Below are positions 33,408 through 41,921 of a DNA stretch of 64,000 nt, piece by piece. A model generated the notes under the pieces. That model was not told the origin of the DNA, searched no databases, and saw nothing but the letters and a program-made list of their open reading frames with translations. A program made the position numbers and the translations under genes. This DNA comes from RYN-428 sp035551995. GTDB taxonomy: Bacteria > Planctomycetota > Phycisphaerae > Tepidisphaerales > Tepidisphaeraceae. The stretch is taken from contig DASZME010000062.1 in NCBI GenBank assembly GCA_035551995.1, forward strand, positions 27,636 through 91,635, read 5' to 3'. The stretch's first letter is position 1. Every line of letters starts with the position of its first letter.

Positions 33408-34013
33408 ATGGACGGCATGCTTCTTCAATTCGCGAACCTGGATTCCACGACAAAATGGTTGTTGGCGGCCGCCGTCGCGTTGACCATCTTCTACGCGATC
33501 ATGCGCCCGATGCGGCGGAAAAAAAAAGACCCGCTGGCTTACGGAGGCCAGCGCGTCGGCCTGGCCAGCCAGCGTGCCGTCGAACACGACATGACCCACC
33601 TGCTCGTGCAACTTTCCGACATGGCGCGCCAGGTGACCGCCCAACTGGACACACGAACGGCCAAGCTTGAAGTGCTCATCAAAGACGCCGATGAACGTCT
33701 GGCCGCGCTCAAAGAGGCGACCGCGCACGTCGCCGATTCGAACGTCGCCGGTCATGGCGACGGCAACGGGCGCGACGTCGCATCGCCGGCGTCCGAAAAC
33801 TCCCCCGCCGCGCCGGTCGCGGCCGATTCGCGTCACGTCGATGTGTATGACCTGGCCGACCAGAAGCTGACGGCCCAGCAAATCGCGCAGAAACTCAATC
33901 GTCCCCAGGGTGAAATTGAGTTGATTCTGGCGCTTCGCGAGCGTGCGCCCGAGGCGCCGCTATCGGCCCTGGCCGACGCGATCAAGCCGCGCAAGAAGAA
34001 GAAAGTGCAATAA
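33408..34013 (+). CDS. Membrane-anchored protein with coiled coil and C-terminal helix-turn-helix
   Basis: 201 residues. N-terminal membrane segment (WLLAAAVALTIFYAIMRP), a short basic stretch, a heptad-like region (LVQLSDMARQVTAQLDTRTAKLEVLIKDADERLAALKE), an Ala/Pro linker, then VYDLADQKLTAQQIAQKLNRPQGEIELILALRE, a helix-turn-helix of the type found in the DUF2802/DUF6115 family. These proteins are conserved in planctomycetes and firmicutes with unknown role. Ends in a Lys-rich tail. Divergent from hppD. ATG 33408 has no strong ribosome site. Confidence 0.7.
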   Translation: MDGMLLQFANLDSTTKWLLAAAVALTIFYAIMRPMRRKKKDPLAYGGQRVGLASQRAVEHDMTHLLVQLSDMARQVTAQLDTRTAKLEVLIKDADERLAALKEATAHVADSNVAGHGDGNGRDVASPASENSPAAPVAADSRHVDVYDLADQKLTAQQIAQKLNRPQGEIELILALRERAPEAPLSALADAIKPRKKKKVQ

Positions 34014-34086
34014 GCGTTGTCGATTGGCTCACATCCCGCCGGCGAACGCAGTTTGACGATATGGGTTTTTCCGGCCGGTTCAGCGA

Positions 34087-34512
34087 TCACGGTTGGGCGC
34101 CGTTGAGATAAACCAGCTTGACTTCTTTGACCCCCGCCTGCGTACAGATGCGCGCCACGTCGGCGAAATATTCCACGAAACTGCGCTCGTCGGCTCGAAT
34201 CACCACCGCCTGGTCCTTCCGTTTTGCGACCGCGTCGGTCACTCGCCGGGCCAGCGCCTCCTTGTCGTAATCCTTCCCGGCGATGATGATCTTCCCTTCC
34301 CGATCGATGTTGATGATCAGTAGTTCGGCGGAGGCTGGATTGGCCATTCCCTTTGTCGATCCGGTTCGGGGCAGCTCGAGCGACATCTCCTTCTCCACCT
34401 GCACGAACGTGGTCGCGCACATGAAGAAAATCAGAAGATTAAAGACCATGTCCGTCAGCGGAATGAGGTTATACGGCTCTTCGGCTTCGGCGACGGGATC
34501 GTGGATTCGCAT
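34087..34512 (-). CDS. ExbD/TolR-type biopolymer transport protein
   Basis: 141 residues. One N-terminal membrane helix (PLTDMVFNLLIFFMCATTFV) with the conserved Asp of 'IPLxDxxF', then the periplasmic ExbD/TolR domain (ADERSFVEYFADVARICTQAGVKEVKLVYLN). It forms a proton-driven complex with the ExbB-like protein encoded 26 bases upstream. The C-terminal 'VRADExxxY.xVxxV...A.GV..V' pattern is standard. Target (TonB uptake or Tol) cannot be told. Confidence 0.86.
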   Translation of the reverse strand: MRIHDPVAEAEEPYNLIPLTDMVFNLLIFFMCATTFVQVEKEMSLELPRTGSTKGMANPASAELLIINIDREGKIIIAGKDYDKEALARRVTDAVAKRKDQAVVIRADERSFVEYFADVARICTQAGVKEVKLVYLNGAQP

Positions 34513-34538
34513 GCAATGCCTTTGATTTTCAAATCGCC

Positions 34539-35351
34539 TTACCGCGCGGCGTCGGCGGAAAATTTCGCGTCGTCGTCGGCGTTAAAACCGAAGTCGTCGG
34601 AGAACTGCGCCAACTGGTCGTTCAAATCGGAAATCAGCCGTTCGATCCGTCCGACGAAGTAGTAATAAAAAATCGTGACCAGAATCGCGACCGCCAACCC
34701 GCCAAAGGTGTTGACCATCGCCTCATAGATGCCCGTGGAGAGCTTATGAACATCGCCGGCGCCGGAAGAAGCGGCGGATTGAAACGCCTTGATCATTCCC
34801 GAGATCGTGCCGATCAAGCCCAAAAGCGTCGCCACCGATCCGAGCGAATAGAGGAATCGCATGTTGCGGCGGAGCTTGAGCGTTTCGTTGGCGCCGGCGT
34901 CCTCGATGGCTTTCTCGGCCGCCGCCACGCCGCGCGGCAGGCGCTTGATCCCCGCCGCCAGCATGCGCGCCAGGGCCGAATCATGGGCCCGGCAATAATC
35001 CAGCGCCGCCTCGCGGTTCTCGCGCAAGTCCCGCGCGACCACGCGCAAGCCCGCCAGAAATCGGGATGGGATTACCAATCCCCGCCGAAGCGACAGAAAT
35101 CGCTCGATGATCAGCGCCAGCGCCAAAACGCTGCACGCCGTCAGCGGATACATGAACCACCCGCCGGCCAGGTAAAGTTCCCACGCATTTAGCTTCGCCC
35201 CCTCGAGGTTTGCCGGTACATCGTTCGCCGTCGTCCGCGCGTCAGCCGGCGCCGTCGTTTGGCCCGGCAGCATCGCCGGCGCCATCAGCGACAATGTCAT
35301 AACGAGCAAGGAGAATAGAAAAAAAGAAGGAATGCGAAACGTACGCTTCAT
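34539..35351 (-). CDS. ExbB/TolQ/MotA family proton channel
   Basis: 270 residues. It starts with a signal-peptide-like segment (IPSFFLFSLLVMTLSLMAPAMLPGQ) and a linker, then the first channel helix (MYPLTACSVLALALIIERFLSLRRG), and the MotA_ExbB core GSVATLLGLIGTISGMIKAFQSAASSGAGDVHKLSTGIYEAMVNTFGGLAVAILVTIFYYYFVGRIERLI. The signal segment is common in planctomycete and bacteroidete ExbB. It pairs with ExbD downstream. ATG 35349-35351 chosen; the upstream reading overlaps the 106-bp repeat and is not a real extension. Confidence 0.86.
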   Translation of the reverse strand: MKRTFRIPSFFLFSLLVMTLSLMAPAMLPGQTTAPADARTTANDVPANLEGAKLNAWELYLAGGWFMYPLTACSVLALALIIERFLSLRRGLVIPSRFLAGLRVVARDLRENREAALDYCRAHDSALARMLAAGIKRLPRGVAAAEKAIEDAGANETLKLRRNMRFLYSLGSVATLLGLIGTISGMIKAFQSAASSGAGDVHKLSTGIYEAMVNTFGGLAVAILVTIFYYYFVGRIERLISDLNDQLAQFSDDFGFNADDDAKFSADAAR

Positions 35352-35486
35352 AATGACTCTGACACGGGTCGCGCCCGAAAGGTGAAACAAATCGCTTTGC
35401 CCGCGTCGCGAAGCTACCAAAAAGCCGCGACGATTGCCCATGCTTATTCTTCGGCACATGCGGACGGCGGTCGCAGGCGCCCAGAT

Positions 35487-35592
35487 TGAGAACATTTTTC
35501 AGTTTGCTTTAGCCACTTTGCGTTTAGGGGCCCCGCTTGCGGGGCATGTCTCGCGATCGAAGCTCGCGCCACCAACATGAAAAATGCTCTGG
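35487..35592. repeat. 106-bp dispersed repeat, copy 3 (diverged)
   Basis: Left end TGAGAACATTTTTCAGTTTG, right end (reverse complement) CCAGAGCATTTTTCATGTTG, with the same spacing, so the length is again 106. Interior CGTTTAGGGG, hairpin GCCCCGCTTGCGGGGC, TCGCGATCGAAGCTCGCG in place of GCGACGCAAGGTCGC. More diverged than copies 1 and 2 but with changes that keep the pairing of the central and right stems. Lies between the ExbB gene and the polyprenyl synthase stop codon. Confidence 0.75.
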
Positions 35593-35668
35593 AGCGATGG
35601 AAATGATATGGTCGTGCGCCGCACCATGCGACATATCGGTGGCCATGTCGAATCGGAGCGGCGGTCTT

Positions 35669-36643
35669 TCACATCGGCCGGGTGACGACGAATTCCGTCA
35701 TCGTATCGAGCGCTCTGCGCGCCTCGCCCTGCGGGAGGTCGGCGATCGCGGCGCGGGCGCGCTCGACCAGGTGAATCGCGCGGTCGCGCGCGTAGCCGAT
35801 CGACTTGCTGGGCAGGATCAGGTTGCGGATTTTTTCCACCTTGTCCGAGTCGGGGCTGTTCAGCAGCGATCGCAGCAACACCCGATGCTCGGCCGGCGCC
35901 GTGCGCAGAAAATGAATCATCGGCAAGGTCATTTTCCCTTTTTCGATGTCGCTGCCGAGCGATTTGCCGACCGTGGAAATATCGCCGACCAAATCGAGAA
36001 TATCGTCTTGAATCTGGAAGGCTTGACCCAAAGACATGCCATAAGTTTCCAGGCGTTTGACGCGATCGTCGTCGGCCCCGGCGAACTTCGCCCCCAGCCC
36101 GCAGCAGGTGGCCGTCAGAACGGCGGTCTTCAGCGTGATGATTCGTCCGTACGTCTCTTCGCTCAGATCCAGATTATTGCGGTTGTCGATCTGGAGCAGT
36201 TCCCCTTCGCAAACTTCGTTGGTCGTTCGGCCGATCGCCCGGCTGGCATACTGTGAATCGAGACTGGAGCAGAGGTGGTAGCTATGGCTGATCAGATAAT
36301 CGCCAAGCAACACCGCCGCTTCGTTGCCGCGAAGGTGATTGATCGTGGCGCCCTTGCGGCGAAGTTCGGCCTCGTCCAGCACGTCGTCGTGAACAAGCGT
36401 CGCCATGTGAACCATTTCCACGACGGTGGCGATCACGTTATGCGCGGGGGTCAGCTCTCCGCAAGCTTTGCCGGCCAGGAGGACCAAACAGGGCCGAAGC
36501 ATTTTTCCGCGGAATCGGCTGACGTGCTTGACCAACGTGTTAACGCAGGCGACCTTGCTGTTTAATTCCTGGAGAAACAACCGATCGACCGCCAACAATT
36601 GCGGTTGAATACATTCAGTCAAGCTGGCGAGTCCACTGGTCAT
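35669..36643 (-). CDS. Polyprenyl diphosphate synthase (trans-type)
   Basis: 324 residues. Two Asp-rich motifs: DDVLD at 86-90 (HDDVLDEAELRRKGATINHL) and DDILD at 213-217 (QAFQIQDDILDLVGD), plus GRTTNEVCEGELLQI and LGSDIEKGKMTLPMIHFL. Long-chain synthases of this type make the octa- to decaprenyl chain of menaquinone or related quinones, matching the mqnA gene at 48561 (futalosine pathway). Chain length cannot be read reliably. Starts at ATG 36641-36643. Confidence 0.9.
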   Translation of the reverse strand: MTSGLASLTECIQPQLLAVDRLFLQELNSKVACVNTLVKHVSRFRGKMLRPCLVLLAGKACGELTPAHNVIATVVEMVHMATLVHDDVLDEAELRRKGATINHLRGNEAAVLLGDYLISHSYHLCSSLDSQYASRAIGRTTNEVCEGELLQIDNRNNLDLSEETYGRIITLKTAVLTATCCGLGAKFAGADDDRVKRLETYGMSLGQAFQIQDDILDLVGDISTVGKSLGSDIEKGKMTLPMIHFLRTAPAEHRVLLRSLLNSPDSDKVEKIRNLILPSKSIGYARDRAIHLVERARAAIADLPQGEARRALDTMTEFVVTRPM

Positions 36644-36772
36644 ACAACCTCCGGCAAGCCCTTGGCATCTTCTTGTTAGTGCCCCAATCGTTCGCGGGAT
36701 TATAGAAATCGATTAAGACAACGCGAATTCCTATCGGAAGTTTCGAAAAATATGAAAATAGGGGGCGATGAG

Positions 36773-36952
36773 CCGTTAGTTGCCAGCTGCTCGTTGCCGG
36801 TCGTTAGTGCTTGCGCGGCGTGTTCCGTGACCACCTCGCGATGCCCGCTGGAAAATGCTCCGCTTGTTGGAGAATAGCCGGATCGACTCCAAGTCGTCGG
36901 AATGGTTTCGTGCGCGCGACCAAGAACCAGCGACCAGCAACTAACAACCGGC
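36773..36952. repeat. 7-bp-period repeat, third copy, split arms
   Basis: Left arm CCGTTAGTTGCCAGCTGCTC then GTTGCCGGTCGTTAGTG, right arm AGCGACCAGCAACTAACAAC about 130 bases later. These are inverted versions of each other and of the blocks at 1963 and 14321. They lie in the 334-base gap between the polyprenyl synthase and cysteine desulfurase genes; the rest of that gap holds a GC-rich stretch with no gene I can support. Confidence 0.6.
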
Positions 36953-36977
36953 GCCTTACCCCGCTAGAATTGCCGTG

Positions 36978-38129
36978 ATGAACCTGGTCTACCTCGACAA
37001 CAACGCCACGACCCGGCCGGCGCCGGAGGTGGTGGAGGCGATGCTTCCTTACCTGACGGAGTGGTACGGAAATCCATCCAGCGTTCACCGCTTCGGACAG
37101 CGCGCCCGCCAGGCGATCGACGAATCACGCGGAAAAATCGCCGAGCTGCTTCATTGCGCCGAATCCGAACTGCTCTTCACCAGCGGCGGTACCGAATCGA
37201 TCAACGCCGCCATTCGCGGATTGCTCGCGTCCCGCGCGCCGCGAAAACGCATTGTCGTTTCTTCGGTCGAACACTCGGCCACCCGCGAATTATGCGCTCA
37301 GCTGGCGCGCGAAGGAGCGGAGATCGTTACCGTTCCCGTCGATGTACGCGGCGCGCTCGACCTGGACGAGTTGACTGCCGCCGTCTCGGAAGATACCGCC
37401 CTGGTTTCCATCATGTGGGCGAACAACGAGACCGGCGTTTTGTTTCCGGCCGAGCGGATGGGCGAGATTTGCCGATCCGCTCGCGTTCCGTTTCACTGCG
37501 ACGCGACACAGTGCGTCGGCAAGATTCCGATCGACGTGAAAAATGCGCCGTTCGACGCCATGAGTTTCGCCAGTCATAAATTTCACGGCCCCAAGGGAAT
37601 CGGCGCATTGTTCATTCGTCGCGGCATCCGAATTCGCCCGCTGATCATCGGCGGTCCTCAGGAGCGCGATCGGCGCGGCGGCACGGAAAACGTGCCGGGC
37701 ATCGTCGGCATGGGCGCGGCGGCGGAACTGGCGGCAAAGCGCCTGCCGCTGATGGCCGGCGTCGCCCGAATGCGCGATCGGCTCGAGGCCGGGATTCTCG
37801 ATCGCGTCAAATCGGCGGCGGTCAACGGCCGAACGGACATGCGTCTGCCCAACACCACGAACATCGGATTCTCTCGTTTGGAAGCCGAGGCCATTTTGCT
37901 GTTGCTCAGCGAAAAAGGAATCTGCGCCAGCGCCGGCGCCGCGTGCAGCAGCGGAAGCCTTGAGCCGTCGCATGTGCTCAAGGCGATGGGCGTCGACGAA
38001 AAAATGGCGCATGGCGCCATTCGATTCAGCCTGTCCAGGTATACCGTCGATTCGGAGATCGACCGCGCGCTTGAAGTTTTGCCGGGCTTAATCGAGCATT
38101 TACAGGCTGTTCTGCCGGTCGGGAAGTAA
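36978..38129 (+). CDS. Cysteine desulfurase (NifS/IscS-like)
   Basis: 383 residues, PLP enzyme releasing sulfur from cysteine for Fe-S clusters or thio-modifications. YLDNNATTRPAPEV start, GNPSSVH, EHSAT, the PLP lysine K201 in SHKFHGPKG, and the active cysteine C323 in ASAGAACSSGSLEPSHVLKAMG are all present. The short loop around C323 marks the NifS/IscS class I. The ATG at 36978 follows a GTG directly; either could be used. It is not in an isc or suf cluster here; the next gene, eight bases on, encodes a lipoprotein. Confidence 0.93.
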   Translation: MNLVYLDNNATTRPAPEVVEAMLPYLTEWYGNPSSVHRFGQRARQAIDESRGKIAELLHCAESELLFTSGGTESINAAIRGLLASRAPRKRIVVSSVEHSATRELCAQLAREGAEIVTVPVDVRGALDLDELTAAVSEDTALVSIMWANNETGVLFPAERMGEICRSARVPFHCDATQCVGKIPIDVKNAPFDAMSFASHKFHGPKGIGALFIRRGIRIRPLIIGGPQERDRRGGTENVPGIVGMGAAAELAAKRLPLMAGVARMRDRLEAGILDRVKSAAVNGRTDMRLPNTTNIGFSRLEAEAILLLLSEKGICASAGAACSSGSLEPSHVLKAMGVDEKMAHGAIRFSLSRYTVDSEIDRALEVLPGLIEHLQAVLPVGK

Positions 38130-38136
38130 AGACGAA

Positions 38137-38646
38137 ATGACGATAAACCCGCGACGATCGCCGATCTGTTTGCCCTGGTGCCTTTTGCTGTTCACGTTGG
38201 CCGGCTGCGGAGATCATCGCGCCTGGACGTCGACCGATCCGTGGTTTCATCCCCCGGTGGCCGAGCCGCACGACAGCGAGCCGATCGGCGGAGGCCGAAT
38301 CGATAATGTGGTTCCCGACAAGGAGCTTGAGGCGGAGGAAATGCTGGCCGCCGCGCCGTTCGTCGAGCTCACGCCGCAACAGGCTGACGCCTTCGCCGGG
38401 TATCCGCTCATCCCGCATCCGGGCGCGCGGCCTTACCTGATGCGCGGCGTTTATCTGAGGCGCCGCACCGGCGTGTTTCAAGTCTATTCGCTGGGACGAG
38501 GCGATTATCTTGTATATCACGAGTGCCTGGGAAGCGCCCCCGCCGCCATGAAACGCCAGGCGCTGGTCGTGCAGTTGGACAAGCCGCCGCGGCGCGTTTT
38601 TGCGTTCTGTCGAATGACCGATCAGGCGCCCGCGGCGGCCGATTGA
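38137..38646 (+). CDS. Lipoprotein, unknown
   Basis: 169 residues. Signal peptide with lipobox TLAGC (Cys about residue 24). The rest (TSTDPWFHPPVAEPHDS, then APFVELTPQQADAFAGYPLIPHPGARPYLMRGVYLRRRTGVFQVYSLGRGDYLVYHECLGSAP) has no family I recognise. The HECLGS region looks conserved in style. It lies eight bases after the cysteine desulfurase stop and is likely cotranscribed with it by position only. Confidence 0.65.
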   Translation: MTINPRRSPICLPWCLLLFTLAGCGDHRAWTSTDPWFHPPVAEPHDSEPIGGGRIDNVVPDKELEAEEMLAAAPFVELTPQQADAFAGYPLIPHPGARPYLMRGVYLRRRTGVFQVYSLGRGDYLVYHECLGSAPAAMKRQALVVQLDKPPRRVFAFCRMTDQAPAAAD

Positions 38647-38750
38647 CGTCGCGGCAATTCCTGAGAGCAAGTGACGTCGGCAAGCGCGCTCTCGACCATC
38701 GAGCTTCTTCCACGACCGATACTTGATCGCAGGCGACGGAAACGCCGTTC

Positions 38751-40115
38751 ATGATGAGACCGACACGTCCGACGACAAATTTATCGCCGAATAATCTCAA
38801 TGCGACGCCCTCGTTGCGTCGCGACGTGGCGGCCGCTTACGTCGCCGCCGGGTCGCGCGTCGGCGCCTGGGCGATCGTGTCGGCCATCGTCTATCGCCTG
38901 GCCGGGCCGGATCATTTCGGCACCCTCGCCCTCATCCGCGGCGCCATCGGCATCCTCAATTACACGTCGGTCGGATTGGCGCCGGCCCTTATTCGATCGT
39001 TCGCGCGGACCGGTGAAGGCCCCGTCCCTCCCGAAGAGCGCGCCATCTATTCCACCGGCATCTTCATCGCCACGGTATCCGCGATCGCCGCACTGGCGCT
39101 GGCCGCGATCTACGCGCTGGCGTTCGATCGCCTTCACGTCGTTCCCGCCGCGTTGCTGCGCGAGGCGCCATGGGCGGTCATGCTGATCGGATCAGGCACG
39201 CTCTTTCGTTTGTTCAGCGACGTCTCAGGCGCGCTGCTGCAAACGCGCGGCGGAATCGCGCTGGACAATTACCTGCTGGCGGCAAGCGATGCGTCATGGG
39301 CCTTGATGACCATCCTGCTCTTTCGACGGCCGGGTCTCATCACCGCCTCGGCTACGTACGCGATCGCCGGATTATTCCTCGCAATCGCGCGCGGCGTCGC
39401 CGTCGCGCATCTGAACGCCACGCCGTTTCCGCCACGGCTCAAGTTGATCCGCGCGGCCATTCTCCGCCCGCTGATCGCCTTTGGATCGCTGGTGCTGCTG
39501 GCCCAGCTTGCCGAGTATTTTTATGCCCCGACGGATTACATTCTGATCAATCATTTTTTCGGACCCGCCGAGGTAGCCGCTTACGCGCCGGGCGTGCAGA
39601 TCGACATGGGTCTGCTGATGCTCGTCACCGGACTGGCGGCGGTCCTGCTCCCCAAAGCCGCCCTCGCTCATGGCGCCGGCGACGTGTCGATCCTCCGCCG
39701 CTATTACATTCGCGGCACGCTCGCCAGCACGGCATTGCTGGCCGTCGCGGCTGTCGTGGTCTGGCTTTCATCGTCGATTCTTTTCCGCGTCTGGTTCGGC
39801 CCTCACCCTCCCGCCACGCGCCAGATCCTCGATCTGGTCCTGCTCGGCACCGTGTTCGGCGGCAGCGCCGCGGTGGGCCGTTCCATTCTCATCGGCATGG
39901 GAAAGATCAAGGCCTTCACCGCCGCCGCCCTGATCGCCGGGGTGGTCAATGTGATCGCGAGTTACTGTTTCGTAAAATACGCCCACCTCGGCCTGCGCGG
40001 AATTCTGTATGGAACGGTGGCGGCGGTCATCGGCCGATGCGCGATCTGGATGCCGTGGTTTGTGATGCGGGCGATGCGAATACCAAAATTCGAATCGCGG
40101 CTGAAGGTGGAATGA
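38751..40115 (+). CDS. Flippase, polysaccharide biosynthesis protein (Wzx/MATE-like)
   Basis: 454 residues with about 12 membrane helices. N-terminal YVAAGSRVGAWAIVSAIVYRLAGPDHFGTLALIRGAIGILNYTSVGLAPALIRSFA is the polysaccharide-synthase flippase pattern (Wzx, RfbX, MurJ-like). Predicted to flip lipid-linked oligosaccharides across the inner membrane. C-terminal helices (AAVGRSILIGMGKIKAFTAAALIAGVVNVIASYCFVKYAHLGLRGILYGT) agree. Ends in a short basic tail. Start is ATG 38751 or the next ATG. Sugar genes lie nearby (epimerase at 40918, methyltransferase at 42818). Confidence 0.8.
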   Translation: MMRPTRPTTNLSPNNLNATPSLRRDVAAAYVAAGSRVGAWAIVSAIVYRLAGPDHFGTLALIRGAIGILNYTSVGLAPALIRSFARTGEGPVPPEERAIYSTGIFIATVSAIAALALAAIYALAFDRLHVVPAALLREAPWAVMLIGSGTLFRLFSDVSGALLQTRGGIALDNYLLAASDASWALMTILLFRRPGLITASATYAIAGLFLAIARGVAVAHLNATPFPPRLKLIRAAILRPLIAFGSLVLLAQLAEYFYAPTDYILINHFFGPAEVAAYAPGVQIDMGLLMLVTGLAAVLLPKAALAHGAGDVSILRRYYIRGTLASTALLAVAAVVVWLSSSILFRVWFGPHPPATRQILDLVLLGTVFGGSAAVGRSILIGMGKIKAFTAAALIAGVVNVIASYCFVKYAHLGLRGILYGTVAAVIGRCAIWMPWFVMRAMRIPKFESRLKVE

Positions 40116-40135
40116 CCGGCTTTATTTGGTACTGC

Positions 40136-40186
40136 GCTTGAGCAGTTGTCCCGGTTCGAGCGATACGGTCACGCCTGCTCTGGACT
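40136..40186. repeat. Partial copy of the dispersed repeat ends
   Basis: TTGAGCAGTTGTCCCGGTTC resembles the left terminus of the 106-bp repeat, and ACGCCTGCTCTGG about 25 bases later resembles its right end, with the centre deleted. Lies between the convergent flippase and EIIA genes. Could be a decayed or internally deleted copy. Confidence 0.4.
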
Positions 40187-40218
40187 TGAGTCGAATTTCT
40201 GATCTGGGCTTTCGCGTT

Positions 40219-40680
40219 TTACAACGCGTTTTCCTGCTGAATAATCGCGTCGTACAGTTCTTGCGACGATTTCGCCGCCGCCAGGGCGACGCGGAATTTG
40301 TCGATCGTCATCAGTCGGCTGATACGGGCCAACGCGTGGATGTGCGGTCCCGTCTTGTCCGGCGGCGACGTCAACAGCCAAATCAGATTCACCGGGCGTC
40401 CGTCGATCGCCTGAAAATCGATCGGTACGCTGGGCCGTCCGATGGCCATCGAAAGATGGGTGGCGGCGGCGCATTTGCCGTGGGGGATGGCTAAGCCGTT
40501 GCCGATCCCGGTCGTGCGGGTTCCCTCGCGGTCCAGAACGGCGGTGAGGACCTGCCTGGCATCGCTGATTTCGCCGTTGGCGGCCAATAGATTGACAAGC
40601 TCGCCAATCGCGTCGGGCTTGGATTTGGCTTCCAAGGGAACCTTGATATTCTCCGGCTTCAGGATCTCGCTCAAACGCAT
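40219..40680 (-). CDS. PTS EIIA-Ntr-like protein (PtsN)
   Basis: 153 residues, single EIIA domain of the fructose/nitrogen type. LSEILKPENIKVPLEAKSKPDAIGELVNLL, VLDREGTRTTGIGNGLAIPHGKCAAATHLSMAIGR with the phospho-acceptor H67 in IPHGK, and VNLIWLLTSPPDKTGPHIHALARISRLM are all typical. In bacteria without sugar PTS such proteins are regulatory. No EI or HPr gene is in the window. ATG 40678-40680 with GGGAG upstream; the long reading to 40908 has no support. Confidence 0.86.
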   Translation of the reverse strand: MRLSEILKPENIKVPLEAKSKPDAIGELVNLLAANGEISDARQVLTAVLDREGTRTTGIGNGLAIPHGKCAAATHLSMAIGRPSVPIDFQAIDGRPVNLIWLLTSPPDKTGPHIHALARISRLMTIDKFRVALAAAKSSQELYDAIIQQENAL

Positions 40681-40917
40681 ACGATTTCTTCGCTCCCGTT
40701 CCAGACCCGCCGATGCGGATGGGGGTTGGTTTGGTGTAAGAGAAAATACTACCGCTTTGACGTTGGGTAGGCAAATGTATTTTCGATTTCGGTCGAAGTC
40801 ATCCGACGGGCCGGACGGGATTGCAGTAGAGTCGTGGGTCGAATATTTTCGCCGCCGTCCAAAATGACTTTCCATGTGGAACGGATATGCGATAAGGTTT
40901 GGGAACAAGGATGATTC

Positions 40918-41883
40918 ATGACAGAAACTTGCCTGGTTACTGGCGCCGCGGGATTCATCGGGAGCCGCTTGTCAAAGGCGCTTCTCGAGCGTGGCCAGCG
41001 GGTTATCGGGCTGGATAACCTGAACGATTACTACCCGCTCGTTCACAAGAAACGTCATCTGGCCGATCTGCTGCCGCAATCCAATTTCACGTTCGTGCAG
41101 GCGGATCTATGCGACGCCGATCGAATCGCGGCGTTGTTCGCCGAGCATCAGCCCGATTCGGTGGCCCACCTGGCGGCGATGGCGGCGGTGCGATACAGCG
41201 TGGAGCATCCGCTCATCTACGGCGCCGTCAATGTTCAGGGGACGATGAACCTGATGGACGGCGCCCGGAAGGTCGGGCGGCCGCGGATGGTGCTGGCCAG
41301 CACCGGCTCGCTCTACGGCGCGGACACGCCGACGCCGTTTAAGGAGACCGCCGCCGCCGATCGGCCTCTCGCGCCCTACCCGGCCAGCAAACGCGCGATG
41401 GAATTGATGGCCCATTCATATCACCACATCTGGAAATTGCCGATCACGGTCATGCGGTTTTTCAATGTTTACGGCCCCCACGGGCGGCCGGACATGATGC
41501 CCTGGCAATGGTCGAAGATGATCCTGGCCGGCCAAACCCTCACGCTCTATAACGGCGGACATTTGAAACGAGACTGGACGTACATCGATGATATCGTGGA
41601 TGGCCTGCTCGCCGCGCTGGAAAAGGGATTGAGCTGGGAAATCATCAATCTCGGCTGCATGAATCCCGTGGAAAACATCGATTTTATTTCGACGTTGGAA
41701 CGCCTCCTCGGGAAAGAAGCCAAACGAGAAAATGTGCCGACGCCCGCGAGCGAGCCGTTGATCACGTATGCCGACATCGCAAAGGCCCGGAAGTTTCTCG
41801 GCTACGATCCGAAGGTCAACGTCGCCGAGGGTCTGCGGCGATTCATCGAATGGGCTTTAGCCGAGAAGGTGCTGGAAGCGTAA
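40918..41883 (+). CDS. NAD-dependent sugar epimerase, UDP-glucuronate 4-epimerase-like
   Basis: 321 residues, extended SDR. NAD site VTGAAGFIGSRL (TGxxGxxG), the characteristic GLDNLNDYYPLVHKKRHL of UDP-glucuronate 4-epimerases, catalytic YxxxK in YPASK, RFFNVYGPHGRPDM, and RDWTYIDDIVDGLLAAL. It would turn UDP-glucuronate into UDP-galacturonate for surface polysaccharide; related dehydratases are possible. Starts at ATG 40918, divergent from ptsN. Fits the flippase and methyltransferase in the same stretch. Confidence 0.87.
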   Translation: MTETCLVTGAAGFIGSRLSKALLERGQRVIGLDNLNDYYPLVHKKRHLADLLPQSNFTFVQADLCDADRIAALFAEHQPDSVAHLAAMAAVRYSVEHPLIYGAVNVQGTMNLMDGARKVGRPRMVLASTGSLYGADTPTPFKETAAADRPLAPYPASKRAMELMAHSYHHIWKLPITVMRFFNVYGPHGRPDMMPWQWSKMILAGQTLTLYNGGHLKRDWTYIDDIVDGLLAALEKGLSWEIINLGCMNPVENIDFISTLERLLGKEAKRENVPTPASEPLITYADIAKARKFLGYDPKVNVAEGLRRFIEWALAEKVLEA

Positions 41884-41921
41884 TCGTCGGCGGATCGGGT
41901 TCACCGCGGGAATCTCACGGC

